From assembly GCA_934754775.1 (NCBI GenBank), contig CAKVIM010000020.1, positions 1 through 25,674 of the forward strand: a stretch of DNA of 25,674 bases, in the 5' to 3' direction. Below are positions 1 through 8,559 of the stretch, in pieces. The notes below the pieces were generated by a model. That model was not told where the DNA came from and did no database searches. It saw only the letters and a list, made by a program, of their open reading frames with translations. Within the stretch, counting starts at the first letter, position 1; every line of letters starts with the position of its first letter. Position numbers and translations under genes: made by a program. This stretch comes from an uncultured Candidatus Melainabacteria bacterium (GTDB lineage: Bacteria; Cyanobacteriota; Vampirovibrionia; Gastranaerophilales; Gastranaerophilaceae).

Positions 1-345
1 TCTCCTTACAGGAGAGGTCGCAGTCGTTCGAACGAATGTGAGTTACGGATGCGGGTGAGGTGTTTATTTTCTTCCCTAACGGGCTAACACCTCACCCCTT
101 CCCTCACTGTCACCACAGGTGACATCTCTCCCACTCAATGGATACTGTGGGAGAGAATTATGTTTTAATCGATATCTGTACCTCTCCTGTTAGGAGAGGG
201 AATACGCGAATGATACTCATTTGATTAAACATCAACCTCACCTTACAGGAGAGGGGGAAGCCGTAACCCACCCGCATCTGTAAAGCTCAGCTCCGCTTCG
301 CTAACAGCTGCGACCTCCCTATCTGGGGAGGTTTGTTAGCGGGTG
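1..345. repeat. Cluster of inverted repeats (REP/BIME-like), non-coding
   Basis: No credible ORF is present. The stretch is packed with palindromes. CTCTCCT/AGGAGAG-type stem-loops lie at about 2-16 (cut by the window start), 181-199 (8-bp arms, 3-nt loop) and 236-254 (one mismatch). A 12-bp perfect inverted repeat pairs 53-64 with 86-97. A 10-bp one pairs 125-134 with 147-156. Nested arms lie at 300-305/335-340 and 313-319/326-332. The same CTCTCCT-TAC-AGGAGAG core and the word GGGTGAGG recur near 23825-23896, so this is a dispersed family rather than one terminator. The architecture resembles extragenic palindromic mosaic elements. What it does here is unknown. Confidence 0.7.
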
Positions 346-639
346 CTATAAAGAATGAAGCATTCAAATAGAGGAAAAAACGCTCTTGGTCATATTTTTA
401 GACTACCTCATATATCGTAATCTACGTCATATTGATTAATACGTATAGTATAGTCCCGAAACATGCAGAAAAAAAGCATTACAGGGTCTCATAGACCATA
501 TGGTCTACACCCCTCAATCTACCTCAAACACTGGAAAATTAACCCTTATATTGATGAAAATATCCTCTATTAGGGGGTAATATAAATAGTGTAGATTATA
601 TAAATTACTAAAAAATTATTATAGGGGAGAAGAGAGAGT
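346..639 (+). promoter_or_regulatory. Leader and probable promoter region of the regulator-flagellar operon
   Basis: This AT-rich stretch has no gene. It contains a perfect 16-bp palindrome at 492-507 (TAGACCAT with ATGGTCTA). The left neighbour GGTCT at 485-489 adds a third half-site, so AGACC can pair to either side. Downstream, 575-612 is very AT-rich with several TATA-like words, but I cannot choose one -10/-35 pair with confidence. A purine-rich ribosome binding site (AGGGGAGA, 623-630) precedes the ATG at 640. The palindrome is a plausible operator for the operon, which is an inference. Confidence 0.45.
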
Positions 640-1350
640 ATGAGACGTGAGTTTAAAAAGAATCCGAAGGTGTTACTTATTGATGACAATTATGAACACT
701 TATCAGGTATCAGAGAATTGTTGAACCTTGAAGGAACTTTTGACGTTGTAGGTATCGCAACTAACGTGACTGTTGGTCTTAATTTAGTTAAAAAATATCA
801 ACCGGATATCGTTTTATTAGATATGAATATGCCTGAACGTGACGGACTTCAAGGCATTTTAGAAATCACAAAACTTGATTTGAATACAAAGATTTTGGCT
901 CTTTCAGGTTACGATGATGCGGATTTGATTTTCAGAGCTATGAAGATTGGTGCAAAAGGCTATGTACTAAAAACTATGGCTTCTGCTCAATTAATCTATG
1001 CTATTGAAGAAGTTTTGAACGGTAAAATTTACTTACCGCTAGCACTTTCTTCAAGATTCTTCGAATATTTCCAACAAACATTCAGAAACGAAACAGAAAA
1101 ACAGGAATCTGCAAACGAAGAAGAAAATCTTTTGAACTATTTGACACAAAGAGAAGAAGAAGTTTTGGAATTGCTAACTCAAGGTATCACATACAAAGGT
1201 GTTGCAAGCAAATTGTTTATCTCTGAAACAACTGTTAAGACTCACGTAAACAACATTTTCCAAAAGCTTCAAGTAAACGATAGAACTCAAGCAGTTTTAT
1301 ACGCTATTAACAATGGCTTCTTGACTAAAAAGGTTAAGATTTCCGCTTAA
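640..1350 (+). CDS. NarL/FixJ-type response regulator
   Basis: A two-component response regulator of 236 aa. Residues about 10-125 form a receiver domain with acidic pocket D15/D16, phospho-acceptor D61 in the DIVLLDMNMPE segment, switch residue S89 and conserved K111 (GYVLKT). Residues about 166-228 form a LuxR/NarL-type helix-turn-helix beginning LTQREEEVLELL, with the recognition helix around SETTVKTHVNNIF. The length is normal for the family. The ATG at 640 has a purine-rich Shine-Dalgarno sequence. The next gene, 32 bp downstream, is a histidine kinase, so the two form a cognate pair. Flagellar rod genes follow directly, so a role in motility gene control is a fair inference. The target promoters are not known. 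Confidence 0.93.
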   Translation: MRREFKKNPKVLLIDDNYEHLSGIRELLNLEGTFDVVGIATNVTVGLNLVKKYQPDIVLLDMNMPERDGLQGILEITKLDLNTKILALSGYDDADLIFRAMKIGAKGYVLKTMASAQLIYAIEEVLNGKIYLPLALSSRFFEYFQQTFRNETEKQESANEEENLLNYLTQREEEVLELLTQGITYKGVASKLFISETTVKTHVNNIFQKLQVNDRTQAVLYAINNGFLTKKVKISA

Positions 1351-1382
1351 TTTCAAGGCTTGCGGGCGAGGATTTTTGAATT

Positions 1383-2597
1383 ATGAAGAAAATTGTAAGA
1401 CAGCAAAACTACTTAAAGGAATTGATTGAATCACAAGAAAATCGTATTCTTTCAAGACAAGCATTAAAGTGCTTTATCCGTGCTGCCTTAGAACCACTTC
1501 TTAACAATCCTGAAGAAAGCGTTGTTCTACACAGAATAATCGAGCCGGCTGGAATAATGGGGCTTTTGAAAAGAGTCGAATATTCAGACATTGAATCTTA
1601 CGATTTTTCAGACGAAAGCGACAACTTGCGTGAAAGAGTTTGGGCAAACACTGAGTTTTTGGCAGTTTTAACCCACAGATTTGTCACAATCTTAATCTGG
1701 GATAATAAAACCGAGAGCAAAAACACTGTCAGATACTATTCTATCGTTAACTCTAAGTTGCAAAACGAAGCTTTAGACATTATTGACAGAAATTCTATTT
1801 TAGACATCAAACAATATCAGGAAAAATTCAAGCCTGACAGACGTGATAACATATTACTTAACTCCTCTATAAGATGTCTTGTAGAAAATATGGATGAAGC
1901 AACGAAAGATGCAGTAATCGGGTTTGCAGAGTTCCAACAAACTCCGAAAAACGAAGGCAACACAAGATTTGTTTCACACGAGATAAAAAATCAGCTTTCG
2001 ATTTGCGATTTGTATAGCGAAGTTATCAGAAAATACTGCACAAAAAACAGTATCGAAGATGAAACAATTTTGAATGCGGTTAATTGTATAACACGTGCGG
2101 TCAAAATTGCAAGCAATTCATTAATTGCTCTAAAATCAACTTATACTAATGACTTAAAATCACACAGTCTTAAGAAAATTATCGCCAGCGTTGAAGATTT
2201 GACGAAAGTATATTTTGAGTGCAAGAATATTAAGTATATTGTGAAAAATGACACAGACGCAAACATTCTTATTGATGAGAACAAGTTTGTAGCGGTGTTG
2301 ATAAACTTGGTAAAAAATGCGGTTGAGGCATTCGAAAATGTCCAGAAAAATGGTAAGTATATTGAAATTAGGACTGAAAAAGACGGAGATTTGGCGATAA
2401 TCCGAGTCAAAAACAATGCTGGTATGATTGAGAAAGCGGACAGTATATTCAAGGAAGGTTATACAACAAAATCAACAGGTTCAGGACTTGGACTCTGCAT
2501 TTGCAAAAAGTCTATCGAAGAACAGTTTGGACAACTTGAACTTGAGCATACAGGTCGAGATTACACAGAATTCACAATCAAGATAGGTTTGGCGTGA
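1383..2597 (+). CDS. Soluble sensor histidine kinase
   Basis: A cytoplasmic histidine kinase of 404 aa with no membrane segment or signal peptide. The phospho-acceptor is H199 in a SHEIKNQL H-box. An N-box (NLVKNAVEAF, N308/N312) and a G2 box (GSGLGLCICKKS, near residue 365) mark a C-terminal HATPase_c domain. The G1 box is unusual: where D-x-G-x-G is expected the sequence reads NNAGM, so the adenine-contacting Asp is replaced by Asn. This also occurs in some AgrC/SpoB-like kinases. The first 190 residues are the presumed sensor region and match no domain I recognise. The gene lies between its probable response regulator and flgB (9 bp), so one transcript is likely. It may sense a cytoplasmic state, such as flagellar assembly, but that is inference. 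Confidence 0.88.
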   Translation: MKKIVRQQNYLKELIESQENRILSRQALKCFIRAALEPLLNNPEESVVLHRIIEPAGIMGLLKRVEYSDIESYDFSDESDNLRERVWANTEFLAVLTHRFVTILIWDNKTESKNTVRYYSIVNSKLQNEALDIIDRNSILDIKQYQEKFKPDRRDNILLNSSIRCLVENMDEATKDAVIGFAEFQQTPKNEGNTRFVSHEIKNQLSICDLYSEVIRKYCTKNSIEDETILNAVNCITRAVKIASNSLIALKSTYTNDLKSHSLKKIIASVEDLTKVYFECKNIKYIVKNDTDANILIDENKFVAVLINLVKNAVEAFENVQKNGKYIEIRTEKDGDLAIIRVKNNAGMIEKADSIFKEGYTTKSTGSGLGLCICKKSIEEQFGQLELEHTGRDYTEFTIKIGLA

Positions 2598-2606
2598 GGA
2601 GAGCTT

Positions 2607-3089
2607 ATGGATTTAATTTCTAACAGAACAATTGAGATAACAAAGCTCGGAATGGACGGTTTGATGGGCAGACAGCACGCAATTGCTTCCAATATAGCAA
2701 ACGTGATGACCCCGGGGTTTCAGAGAAAAGAAGTTGCGTTTGAAAGCCAACTTGCTGAAATTATTGAGAAAGAGGATCTTAAAGATTATATAAAAGGGCA
2801 AAACAGTATTGAGTACAAGCCGCCAATGGTAGACGTATTCACCGGAGATGTTCACACATACAGAACGCCAACCCTACAGGAAAAAGCTTATCTTAAATCA
2901 AATACATTTGAGAAGTTTAATCCGCAGGTGGTAACGGACGTATACAGCGGTACGAATTCAGACGGTAACAACGTTGAATTGGAACGTGAGATGATGGATT
3001 TATCCAAAACCGGTACAAAATACATGGTACTGTCAAACTTGGAGAGAAGGCAATTCTCAACAATATCAGATGCAATTCGAGGGCAATAA
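2607..3089 (+). CDS. flgB: Flagellar basal-body rod protein FlgB
   Basis: A proximal rod subunit of the flagellar basal body, exported through the flagellar type III apparatus and assembled on the MS ring with FliE and FlgC. It has 160 aa, slightly longer than the typical 130-140. The N-terminal rod signature (GMDGLMGRQHAIASNIANVMTPGFQRKEVAF) contains the SNIAN-x-x-TPGF(Q/K) motif shared by rod and hook proteins. The C-terminal region NNVELEREMMDLSKTGTKYMVL is the conserved FlgB/FlgC-type helix. The start is preceded by GAGGAG and sits 9 bp after the kinase stop. It is followed by flgC and fliE in the standard order. Confidence 0.97.
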   Translation: MDLISNRTIEITKLGMDGLMGRQHAIASNIANVMTPGFQRKEVAFESQLAEIIEKEDLKDYIKGQNSIEYKPPMVDVFTGDVHTYRTPTLQEKAYLKSNTFEKFNPQVVTDVYSGTNSDGNNVELEREMMDLSKTGTKYMVLSNLERRQFSTISDAIRGQ

Positions 3090-3096
3090 TTCGTTA

Positions 3097-3113
3097 CTCG
3101 CTTAGTAAGCGAG
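3097..3113 (+). other. Small hairpin between flgB and flgC
   Basis: A 7-bp perfect stem (CTCGCTT with AAGCGAG) and a 3-nt loop lie in the 41-bp gap between flgB and flgC. No U-tract follows and the downstream genes continue the operon, so it is probably not a terminator. It could be an mRNA processing or stability element. Confidence 0.4.
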
Positions 3114-3130
3114 CAGGGAAGAGGTAGATT

Positions 3131-3637
3131 ATGAGTTTTAATATTTTTGATATAGCCGGCTCAGGAATGAGTGCACAAAGAGTTAAAATGGATACAATTG
3201 CAAGTAACATTGCAAACATTAACACCACCAGACAAGCTGATGGTTCAAAGGGTGTTTACATAAAAAAAGATGTATCATTTAGAACTGTATACGAGGATAG
3301 TCTTAACAAAGGATATTCAAACTTCTCCTCTAACAATCCGGATGCACAGTTTGACCCTAAGACAGGGAACTTACTGATTAACGCAAACGTTGCACTTAAT
3401 AACGGTATGATTACAGGTGGGGTTCAGGTTGATGAAATTTACGAAGCAGAAGATGGCGTAAAAACAGTTTATGACCCGTCACACCCTGACGCTGACGAAG
3501 AAGGTTATGTTGATTTACCAAACATCAATTTGGTTGAAGAGATGGTTGGTATGATATCAGCTTCAAAAGCTTATGAAGCAAACGCAACAGTTGCAGAGAA
3601 CGTTAAAACGATGATGCAAACTGCAATGAATATTTAG
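3131..3637 (+). CDS. flgC: Flagellar basal-body rod protein FlgC
   Basis: A rod subunit of the flagellar basal body with 168 aa, slightly above the usual length. The N-terminal GSGMSAQRVKMDTIASNIAN motif is diagnostic of the rod/hook family. The C-terminal NLVEEMVGMISASKAYEANA segment is the classic FlgC/FlgE-type terminal helix. The middle holds the expected GGVQVDEI strand followed by a VYDPSHPDAD-x-x-GYV motif typical of FlgC. It lies between flgB (41 bp upstream) and fliE (13 bp downstream). A GAGGT-type ribosome site precedes the ATG. Confidence 0.97.
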   Translation: MSFNIFDIAGSGMSAQRVKMDTIASNIANINTTRQADGSKGVYIKKDVSFRTVYEDSLNKGYSNFSSNNPDAQFDPKTGNLLINANVALNNGMITGGVQVDEIYEAEDGVKTVYDPSHPDADEEGYVDLPNINLVEEMVGMISASKAYEANATVAENVKTMMQTAMNI

Positions 3638-3650
3638 GGAGTAAGAGGAA

Positions 3651-4064
3651 ATGGAATTTTCAACAGCTATAAATAATATAAATTCAAGTTACAATCTAAA
3701 CGCAATTGATGAATACAACAAGTATTTGCAAGGTCATGCGTCGTTCGAAGTTGAAAATAACGTTTTTGAAGAAGCTTTGGATAAGGCTGCAAAAAGTTAT
3801 CCGGTAAAAGACAAACACGATAAAGAAGGCTTAGGTAACTTTGCGACTCAAATGGGTAATGCGTTTTCTAATAGCTTAAATGCAGTTAATGACGCAAAGC
3901 TTGAAGCTGATAGAATGCAGGAAGATTTGGCAACGGGCGGGCCTACAAGCATTCACGACGCAATGATTGCAGCTGAAAAAGCGTCTTTGAGTATGCAAAT
4001 GGCAATACAAGTGAGAAACAGATTAATTTCCGCATACACCGATATCACAAGTATGGCTTTATAG
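3651..4064 (+). CDS. fliE: Flagellar hook-basal body protein FliE
   Basis: FliE is the adaptor joining the MS ring to the rod, exported by the flagellar secretion system. The 137-aa protein is longer than many FliE proteins (about 100-110 aa) because of an N-terminal extension of about 45 residues. The C-terminal part carries the FliE core: a helix with SNSLNAVNDAKLEADRM, then the DLATGGPTSIHDAMIAAEKA motif and a SLSMQMAIQVRNRLISAY end helix. It follows flgC by 13 bp with a GAGG-type ribosome site. The uvrA-like gene begins 6 bp after its stop. Confidence 0.95.
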   Translation: MEFSTAINNINSSYNLNAIDEYNKYLQGHASFEVENNVFEEALDKAAKSYPVKDKHDKEGLGNFATQMGNAFSNSLNAVNDAKLEADRMQEDLATGGPTSIHDAMIAAEKASLSMQMAIQVRNRLISAYTDITSMAL

Positions 4065-4070
4065 AAAGTT

Positions 4071-6539
4071 ATGAACAAAATCAATGCAATAAAAGTAAGA
4101 GGTGCAAGGGTTCACAACCTCAAAAATATTGATGTGGATGTTCCTTTGAATAAAATCGTAGGTATAGCAGGGGTTTCCGGCTCAGGCAAATCTTCACTTG
4201 CTCTTGGCGTACTTTATTCTGAAGGTTCAAGAAGGTATCTGGAAGCACTTTCTACATATACAAGACGCAGAATGACACAGGCCGAAAAGGCTTTAGTTGA
4301 CGAGATTCTTTATGTTCCGGCTTCGCTTGCACTTCATCAAAGACCTGCTATCCCCGGGGTTAGAAGCACCTTTGGAACAGGAACAGAATTATTGAACAGC
4401 TTAAGACTTATGTTTTCAAGACTTGCAAACCACTGTTGCCCTAACGGGCATTATGTTGAACCTAGTTTGGCTGTAGCTGCAGAGCAAGAGTTAATTTGCC
4501 CGATTTGCAAAACTCATTTTTGGGCACCTTCAGCAGAAGAGCTTGCATTCAACAGTCAAGGTGCTTGCACAACTTGCAGCGGAACAGGAATTGTTAGAAC
4601 TGTCGACAAATCGACACTTGTGCCGGACGAAAATTTAACGATTGATGAAGGTGCAGTTGCTCCGTGGGGTACACTTATGTGGTCACTTATGACCGATGTC
4701 TGCCGAGAAATGGGAGTTAGAACAAATATTCCGTTTAAAGATTTAACCGAAAAAGAAAAAGATATTGTTTATAATGGACCGGCTGAGAAGAAACATATTT
4801 TCTACAAGGCTAAAAATACAAATCAAGCGGGTGAATTGGATTTTACTTATTATAATGCCGTGTATACAGTAGAAAATGCTCTTAGCAAAGTTAAAGACGA
4901 AAAGAGCATGAAGCGTGTTGAAAAATTTCTAACGCAAGAAGTTTGCCCTGATTGTCACGGAAGCCGACTTTCTCAAAAAGCGAGATTGCCAAAGCTTATG
5001 GGAATAACTTTGGATAAGGCTTGCGAGATGACTTTAAGCGAATTAATCGAATGGGTTAAAAAAGTTCCGGAGTCATTACCGGAAGAAATGAGACCAATGG
5101 CAACAAGTATTTGCGAGTCATTCCTATCAGTAGCCAAAAGACTTATGGACTTGGGACTCGGATATTTAACTTTAGATAGAGCAGCTTCGACCTTATCAAC
5201 CGGCGAAAGACAGCGAATGCAATTGGCTCGTGCCGTTAGAAACCGCACAACAGGAGTTTTGTATGTATTAGATGAACCGTCAATCGGTTTGCACCCTTCT
5301 AATATCGTTGGGCTTAAAGGCGTTCTTCACGATTTATTGGACGACGGAAATTCGATAATACTAGTTGATCATGATACTCAAATTCTTGATGAAGCCGATT
5401 GGATTATTGAAATGGGACCACATGCCGGAATTAACGGCGGCTCGATTATCGCAGAAGGCACCATTCCTGAGATTGAATCCAATAAAACCTCTGTAATTGG
5501 CGGATACTTATCAGGAAAAAATCGAGTCTTTGTTCGCAAACAAATTGCAAAAGAGAAAATATTTGAACTGGGAAAAATCCACCTCGAAACAGATAAAATA
5601 CATACTGTTAAACCTCTAAAAGTCGATATTCCGCAGGGAAGATTAACCGTCGTTACAGGAGTTTCCGGTTCCGGAAAAACAACAATGGTTTTAGAAAGTT
5701 TAGTGCCTGCACTTGAAAACATTTCCAATCAAAAAAAACTTCCTGAACATATTTTAAAAATTGAAGCAGATGGAATTAAACAAATAAAACTAATAGATGC
5801 AACACCAATCGGGATAAATATTCGCTCAACGGTTGCGACTTATGCCAATATTCATGACGAGCTTAGAAAAATTTATGCAAAGATTGCAAAGACCGAAGGA
5901 TTAAGCTATAAGGCAGGAGATTTTTCATACAATACAGGCAATCTGCGTTGTCCGACTTGCGACGGCACAGGAGTCATAAACCTTGACGTACAGTTCTTGC
6001 CAGACGTTGATATTCCGTGTCCGGAATGTAGCGGTTCAAGATACGCAAAAGCAGCTGAAAAAGTTAAATATAACGGATATTCTTTACCAGAAATAATGGC
6101 AATGGATGTCACAACCGCTCTTAAAGCTTGCAAAGATTTAAAAATCGTACAACAAAAATTGCAGGTGCTTGAAGATTTGGGACTCGGATATTTAACTTTG
6201 GGTGAAGCAACTCCGAGTCTATCAGGTGGCGAAGCTCAAAGGCTTAAACTCGCAAGCGAAATGCGAAAAGCTCAATCAGAAAGCGTTTTTGTTTTCGATG
6301 AGCCGACAATCGGTTTGCACCCGAAAGATGTTGAAACTTTGTTGGGCGTATTCCAAACATTGATTGAGAATGGTGCAACTGTTGTGGTTATCGAACACGA
6401 TTTGGATGTAATAAGAAATGCCGATTACATCATTGATATGGGGCCGGAAGGCGGGGACAAAGGCGGAGAAATCGTATTCTGCGGAACGCCTGACGAATTA
6501 AAAAAATGTAATGCTTCTAAGACCGCAAAGTTTATATAG
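4071..6539 (+). CDS. Short UvrA-like (UvrA2/class II type) ABC ATPase
   Basis: A tandem ABC ATPase of the UvrA DNA-damage recognition family, 822 aa against about 940 for canonical UvrA. Both nucleotide-binding domains are intact: Walker A GVSGSGKS at 34-41 and about 530-537, signatures LSTGERQRM and LSGGEAQRL, and Walker B segments VLYVLDEPSIGL and VFVFDEPTIGL. Zinc-finger cysteine pairs are present at C166/C169 with CPDC, and at C627/C630 with C650/C653. The region between the Q-loop segment (near residue 100) and FNSQGACTTC (near 165) is only about 40 residues. The UvrB-binding domain normally occupies this place and appears lost or replaced by a small CCPNGH...CPIC motif. That points to a paralogue such as UvrA2 rather than the repair UvrA. 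It starts 6 bp after fliE without a clear Shine-Dalgarno, so translational coupling is likely. Its 3' end overlaps the convergent gene by 8 bp. Confidence 0.88.
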   Translation: MNKINAIKVRGARVHNLKNIDVDVPLNKIVGIAGVSGSGKSSLALGVLYSEGSRRYLEALSTYTRRRMTQAEKALVDEILYVPASLALHQRPAIPGVRSTFGTGTELLNSLRLMFSRLANHCCPNGHYVEPSLAVAAEQELICPICKTHFWAPSAEELAFNSQGACTTCSGTGIVRTVDKSTLVPDENLTIDEGAVAPWGTLMWSLMTDVCREMGVRTNIPFKDLTEKEKDIVYNGPAEKKHIFYKAKNTNQAGELDFTYYNAVYTVENALSKVKDEKSMKRVEKFLTQEVCPDCHGSRLSQKARLPKLMGITLDKACEMTLSELIEWVKKVPESLPEEMRPMATSICESFLSVAKRLMDLGLGYLTLDRAASTLSTGERQRMQLARAVRNRTTGVLYVLDEPSIGLHPSNIVGLKGVLHDLLDDGNSIILVDHDTQILDEADWIIEMGPHAGINGGSIIAEGTIPEIESNKTSVIGGYLSGKNRVFVRKQIAKEKIFELGKIHLETDKIHTVKPLKVDIPQGRLTVVTGVSGSGKTTMVLESLVPALENISNQKKLPEHILKIEADGIKQIKLIDATPIGINIRSTVATYANIHDELRKIYAKIAKTEGLSYKAGDFSYNTGNLRCPTCDGTGVINLDVQFLPDVDIPCPECSGSRYAKAAEKVKYNGYSLPEIMAMDVTTALKACKDLKIVQQKLQVLEDLGLGYLTLGEATPSLSGGEAQRLKLASEMRKAQSESVFVFDEPTIGLHPKDVETLLGVFQTLIENGATVVVIEHDLDVIRNADYIIDMGPEGGDKGGEIVFCGTPDELKKCNASKTAKFI

Positions 6540-7173
6540 TGAAATCCAGTCCGTGCTTTTTATATAAGTTATTAAAGAATTCTGAATGTTTTTTAACCTC
6601 GTCAGCATCAAGAGTCATCGGGATTCCGACAGAAAGCTCGTGACTGCGTGGTTCCAGATTATCACTGATTATGGTTGAGAAAAATTCATCCGTTATATCG
6701 TTAGCTTCATCTATATTAAAGTCAGAAAGACATTTTTTCGCTCTTGCGGCAGGTTTTTCAATATCATCACGAGAAATCTTCTCCAAAACGGTGCGAGCAA
6801 TAGATTCCATTCCCAAATCAGGCTTGAATTTGTATTTCTTATGAAAAATTACAGCCTTAGGTCTTGAAATAATCATTATATTAGAAAGTTTATTTTGCAT
6901 AAGCTCCATCACAGAGAACAAACGCAAGATTTCGCCGAATCTGAAACCTTTTTGACGATACGGTTCTTTTGTAATTATCTCTAAACCAAGCATTGATTTG
7001 CCGTTTTTTGTAATTTGAAACAATTCAGACGCAAGTTTTTGCCCCTCGTGATTTAAAGAGAGTTCGTAAAGTTCCTTATCAAGGGGAATTCTTTCTATTT
7101 GCACGGCACAAGTGCCAAGCTTTGTCGCAACCTGTTTCGGTGCGAATAATTTATTTGTTACATTATTAATCAC
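6532..7173 (-). CDS. GNAT-like acyltransferase family protein (weak)
   Basis: A 213-aa protein with a probable acetyltransferase-like core. Residues about 55-120 show a strand-helix pattern with an RQKGFRFG segment resembling the acetyl-CoA loop (R/Q-x-x-G-x-G/A). This is followed by IFHKKYKF, which resembles the Y-x-K-x-G-F end motif of GNAT proteins. The C-terminal 90 residues are helical and not recognised. The start is GTG at 7173; no in-frame ATG gives a better fit, and the ribosome site is weak. The opening MINNVTN resembles MIQNITN of the gene at 19255. Its last 8 bases overlap the uvrA-like gene tail to tail. It could be a degenerate GNAT. No substrate can be inferred. Confidence 0.65.
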   Translation of the reverse strand: MINNVTNKLFAPKQVATKLGTCAVQIERIPLDKELYELSLNHEGQKLASELFQITKNGKSMLGLEIITKEPYRQKGFRFGEILRLFSVMELMQNKLSNIMIISRPKAVIFHKKYKFKPDLGMESIARTVLEKISRDDIEKPAARAKKCLSDFNIDEANDITDEFFSTIISDNLEPRSHELSVGIPMTLDADEVKKHSEFFNNLYKKHGLDFTI

Positions 7174-7209
7174 GGATATATACCAGACGATACTTGCTAT
7201 TTACACAAT

Positions 7210-7239
7210 ATTAGTACCATTTATAAAAAACATTGTCAA
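7210..7239 (-). promoter_or_regulatory. Probable sigma-70 promoter for the GNAT-like gene at 7173
   Basis: On the minus strand a perfect -35 TTGACA (7234-7239) is followed after 18 bp by ACTAAT (7210-7215), a 4/6 match to -10. It lies about 40 bp upstream of the GTG start and back to back with the promoter of the DUF2130 gene. Confidence 0.5.
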
Positions 7240-7248
7240 GCAAAACAG

Positions 7249-7278
7249 TTGACCTTTGCTCTGATTATTAGCTATACT
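7249..7278 (+). promoter_or_regulatory. Probable sigma-70 promoter for the DUF2130 gene
   Basis: The -35 element TTGACC (7249-7254), an 18-bp spacer and the -10 element TATACT (7273-7278) sit 33 bp upstream of the ATG at 7312. An AAGGGA ribosome site at 7298-7303 completes the leader. Confidence 0.65.
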
Positions 7279-7311
7279 TAGAATGTAAGATTTAGTTAAG
7301 GGATTGAAGTA

Positions 7312-8559
7312 ATGCAAGAAATCAAATGTCCTAAATGTGGTGAAGTTTTTCAAGTTGATGACTCCGGTTATGCTGCGATTGTAAAACAGGTTCGTGACAG
7401 AGAGTTCTCAAAGGAAATCCAAAGCAGAGAGACACAATTTGAATCAGAAAAAGATAATGCGGTTCAACTTGCAAAATTAGAAGCTGAAAAACTCTTTAAC
7501 GAAAAACTTGTGCTAAAAGAAGCGGAACTTAATCAAACTGAAATCACTAAAGACAAAGAGATTGCAGAATTGAAAAACAAACTTGCAAGCTTCGATAAAG
7601 ATAAAGAGTTGGAAATCCACAAGCTTGTAACAAAGCTTACGACAGAACTATCAGAAAAAGAAAATCATATCGAAAAACTTAAGGGCGAAAAAGCACTTAC
7701 GGAAAAAGAATGCCAATTGAGAGAACAATCTCTCAAAGACCAATACGAGGACAAGCTCCGTTTCAAAGACGAAGAAATCGCTCGCTATAAAGATTTTAAA
7801 TCAAAACTTTCAACGAAAATGGTTGGCGAGAGTCTTGAACAGCATTGCGAAATCGAGTTCAACCAATTGCGTGCGACCGGATTTAAGAATGCGTATTTTG
7901 AGAAAGATAACGACGCAAAAACCGGTAGCAAAGGAGATTATATTTATCGGGATAAAGACGAAAACGGAATTGAATTTATCTCTATTATGTTTGAGATGAA
8001 AAATGAAATGGATACAACTTCTACCAAAAAGAAGAACGAAGATTTTTTGAAAGAATTGGATAAAGACAGAAGAGAAAAAAATTGCGAATATGCGGTTTTG
8101 GTCTCGCTGCTTGAGCCCGAAAGTGAACTCTATAATTCAGGGATTGTGGATATGTCGCATCGTTACAAGAAAATGTACGTAATTAGACCTCAATTCTTTA
8201 TTCCAATTATTACGCTTTTAAGAAATGCCGCAGGGAATTCTCTTGAATACAGAAAAGAGCTTGAAATCATCAAAGCTCAAAATATTGATATTTCTAACTT
8301 TGAATCAGAAATGAATGATTTTAAGGACAAATTTTCAAGAAATTTCAGACTTGCGAGCGAAAAGTTTCAAAAGGCAATTGACGAAATCGACAAAACTATC
8401 GACCATTTGCAAAAAACAAAAGAAGCATTGCTATCTTCTGAAAACAATTTGAGGCTTGCAAACAGTAAGGCTGAGGATTTAAGCATAAAACGCCTGACAA
8501 AAAACAACCCTACAATGGAAGCTAAATTTGCAGCTCTAAAGAATGAAAATAATAATTAG
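7312..8559 (+). CDS. DUF2130 family coiled-coil, nuclease-like protein
   Basis: A 415-aa protein of the DUF2130 family, whose members are predicted to contain a restriction-endonuclease-like fold. It begins with a CPKCG knuckle (a half zinc ribbon). A long charged coiled coil follows at about residues 25-165. The conserved core then has a [18 protein letters not shown] helix, [10 protein letters not shown] with D209, and FEMKNE with E228 and K230, which together make a D...E-x-K pattern of the PD-(D/E)XK type. [14 protein letters not shown] strand and a C-terminal helical region complete the family layout. The biological role of the family is not firmly established. The gene has its own promoter, and its stop overlaps the convergent GNAT-like gene by 4 bp (TTAG). 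Confidence 0.9.
   Translation: MQEIKCPKCGEVFQVDDSGYAAIVKQVRDREFSKEIQSRETQFESEKDNAVQLAKLEAEKLFNEKLVLKEAELNQTEITKDKEIAELKNKLASFDKDKELEIHKLVTKLTTELSEKENHIEKLKGEKALTEKECQLREQSLKDQYEDKLRFKDEEIARYKDFKSKLSTKMVGESLEQHCEIEFNQLRATGFKNAYFEKDNDAKTGSKGDYIYRDKDENGIEFISIMFEMKNEMDTTSTKKKNEDFLKELDKDRREKNCEYAVLVSLLEPESELYNSGIVDMSHRYKKMYVIRPQFFIPIITLLRNAAGNSLEYRKELEIIKAQNIDISNFESEMNDFKDKFSRNFRLASEKFQKAIDEIDKTIDHLQKTKEALLSSENNLRLANSKAEDLSIKRLTKNNPTMEAKFAALKNENNN

Noticed and set aside
1..345. CRISPR array, because of repeated palindromic units
   Set aside because: The repeat copies are few, unevenly spaced and imperfect, and there are no cas genes or regular spacers.
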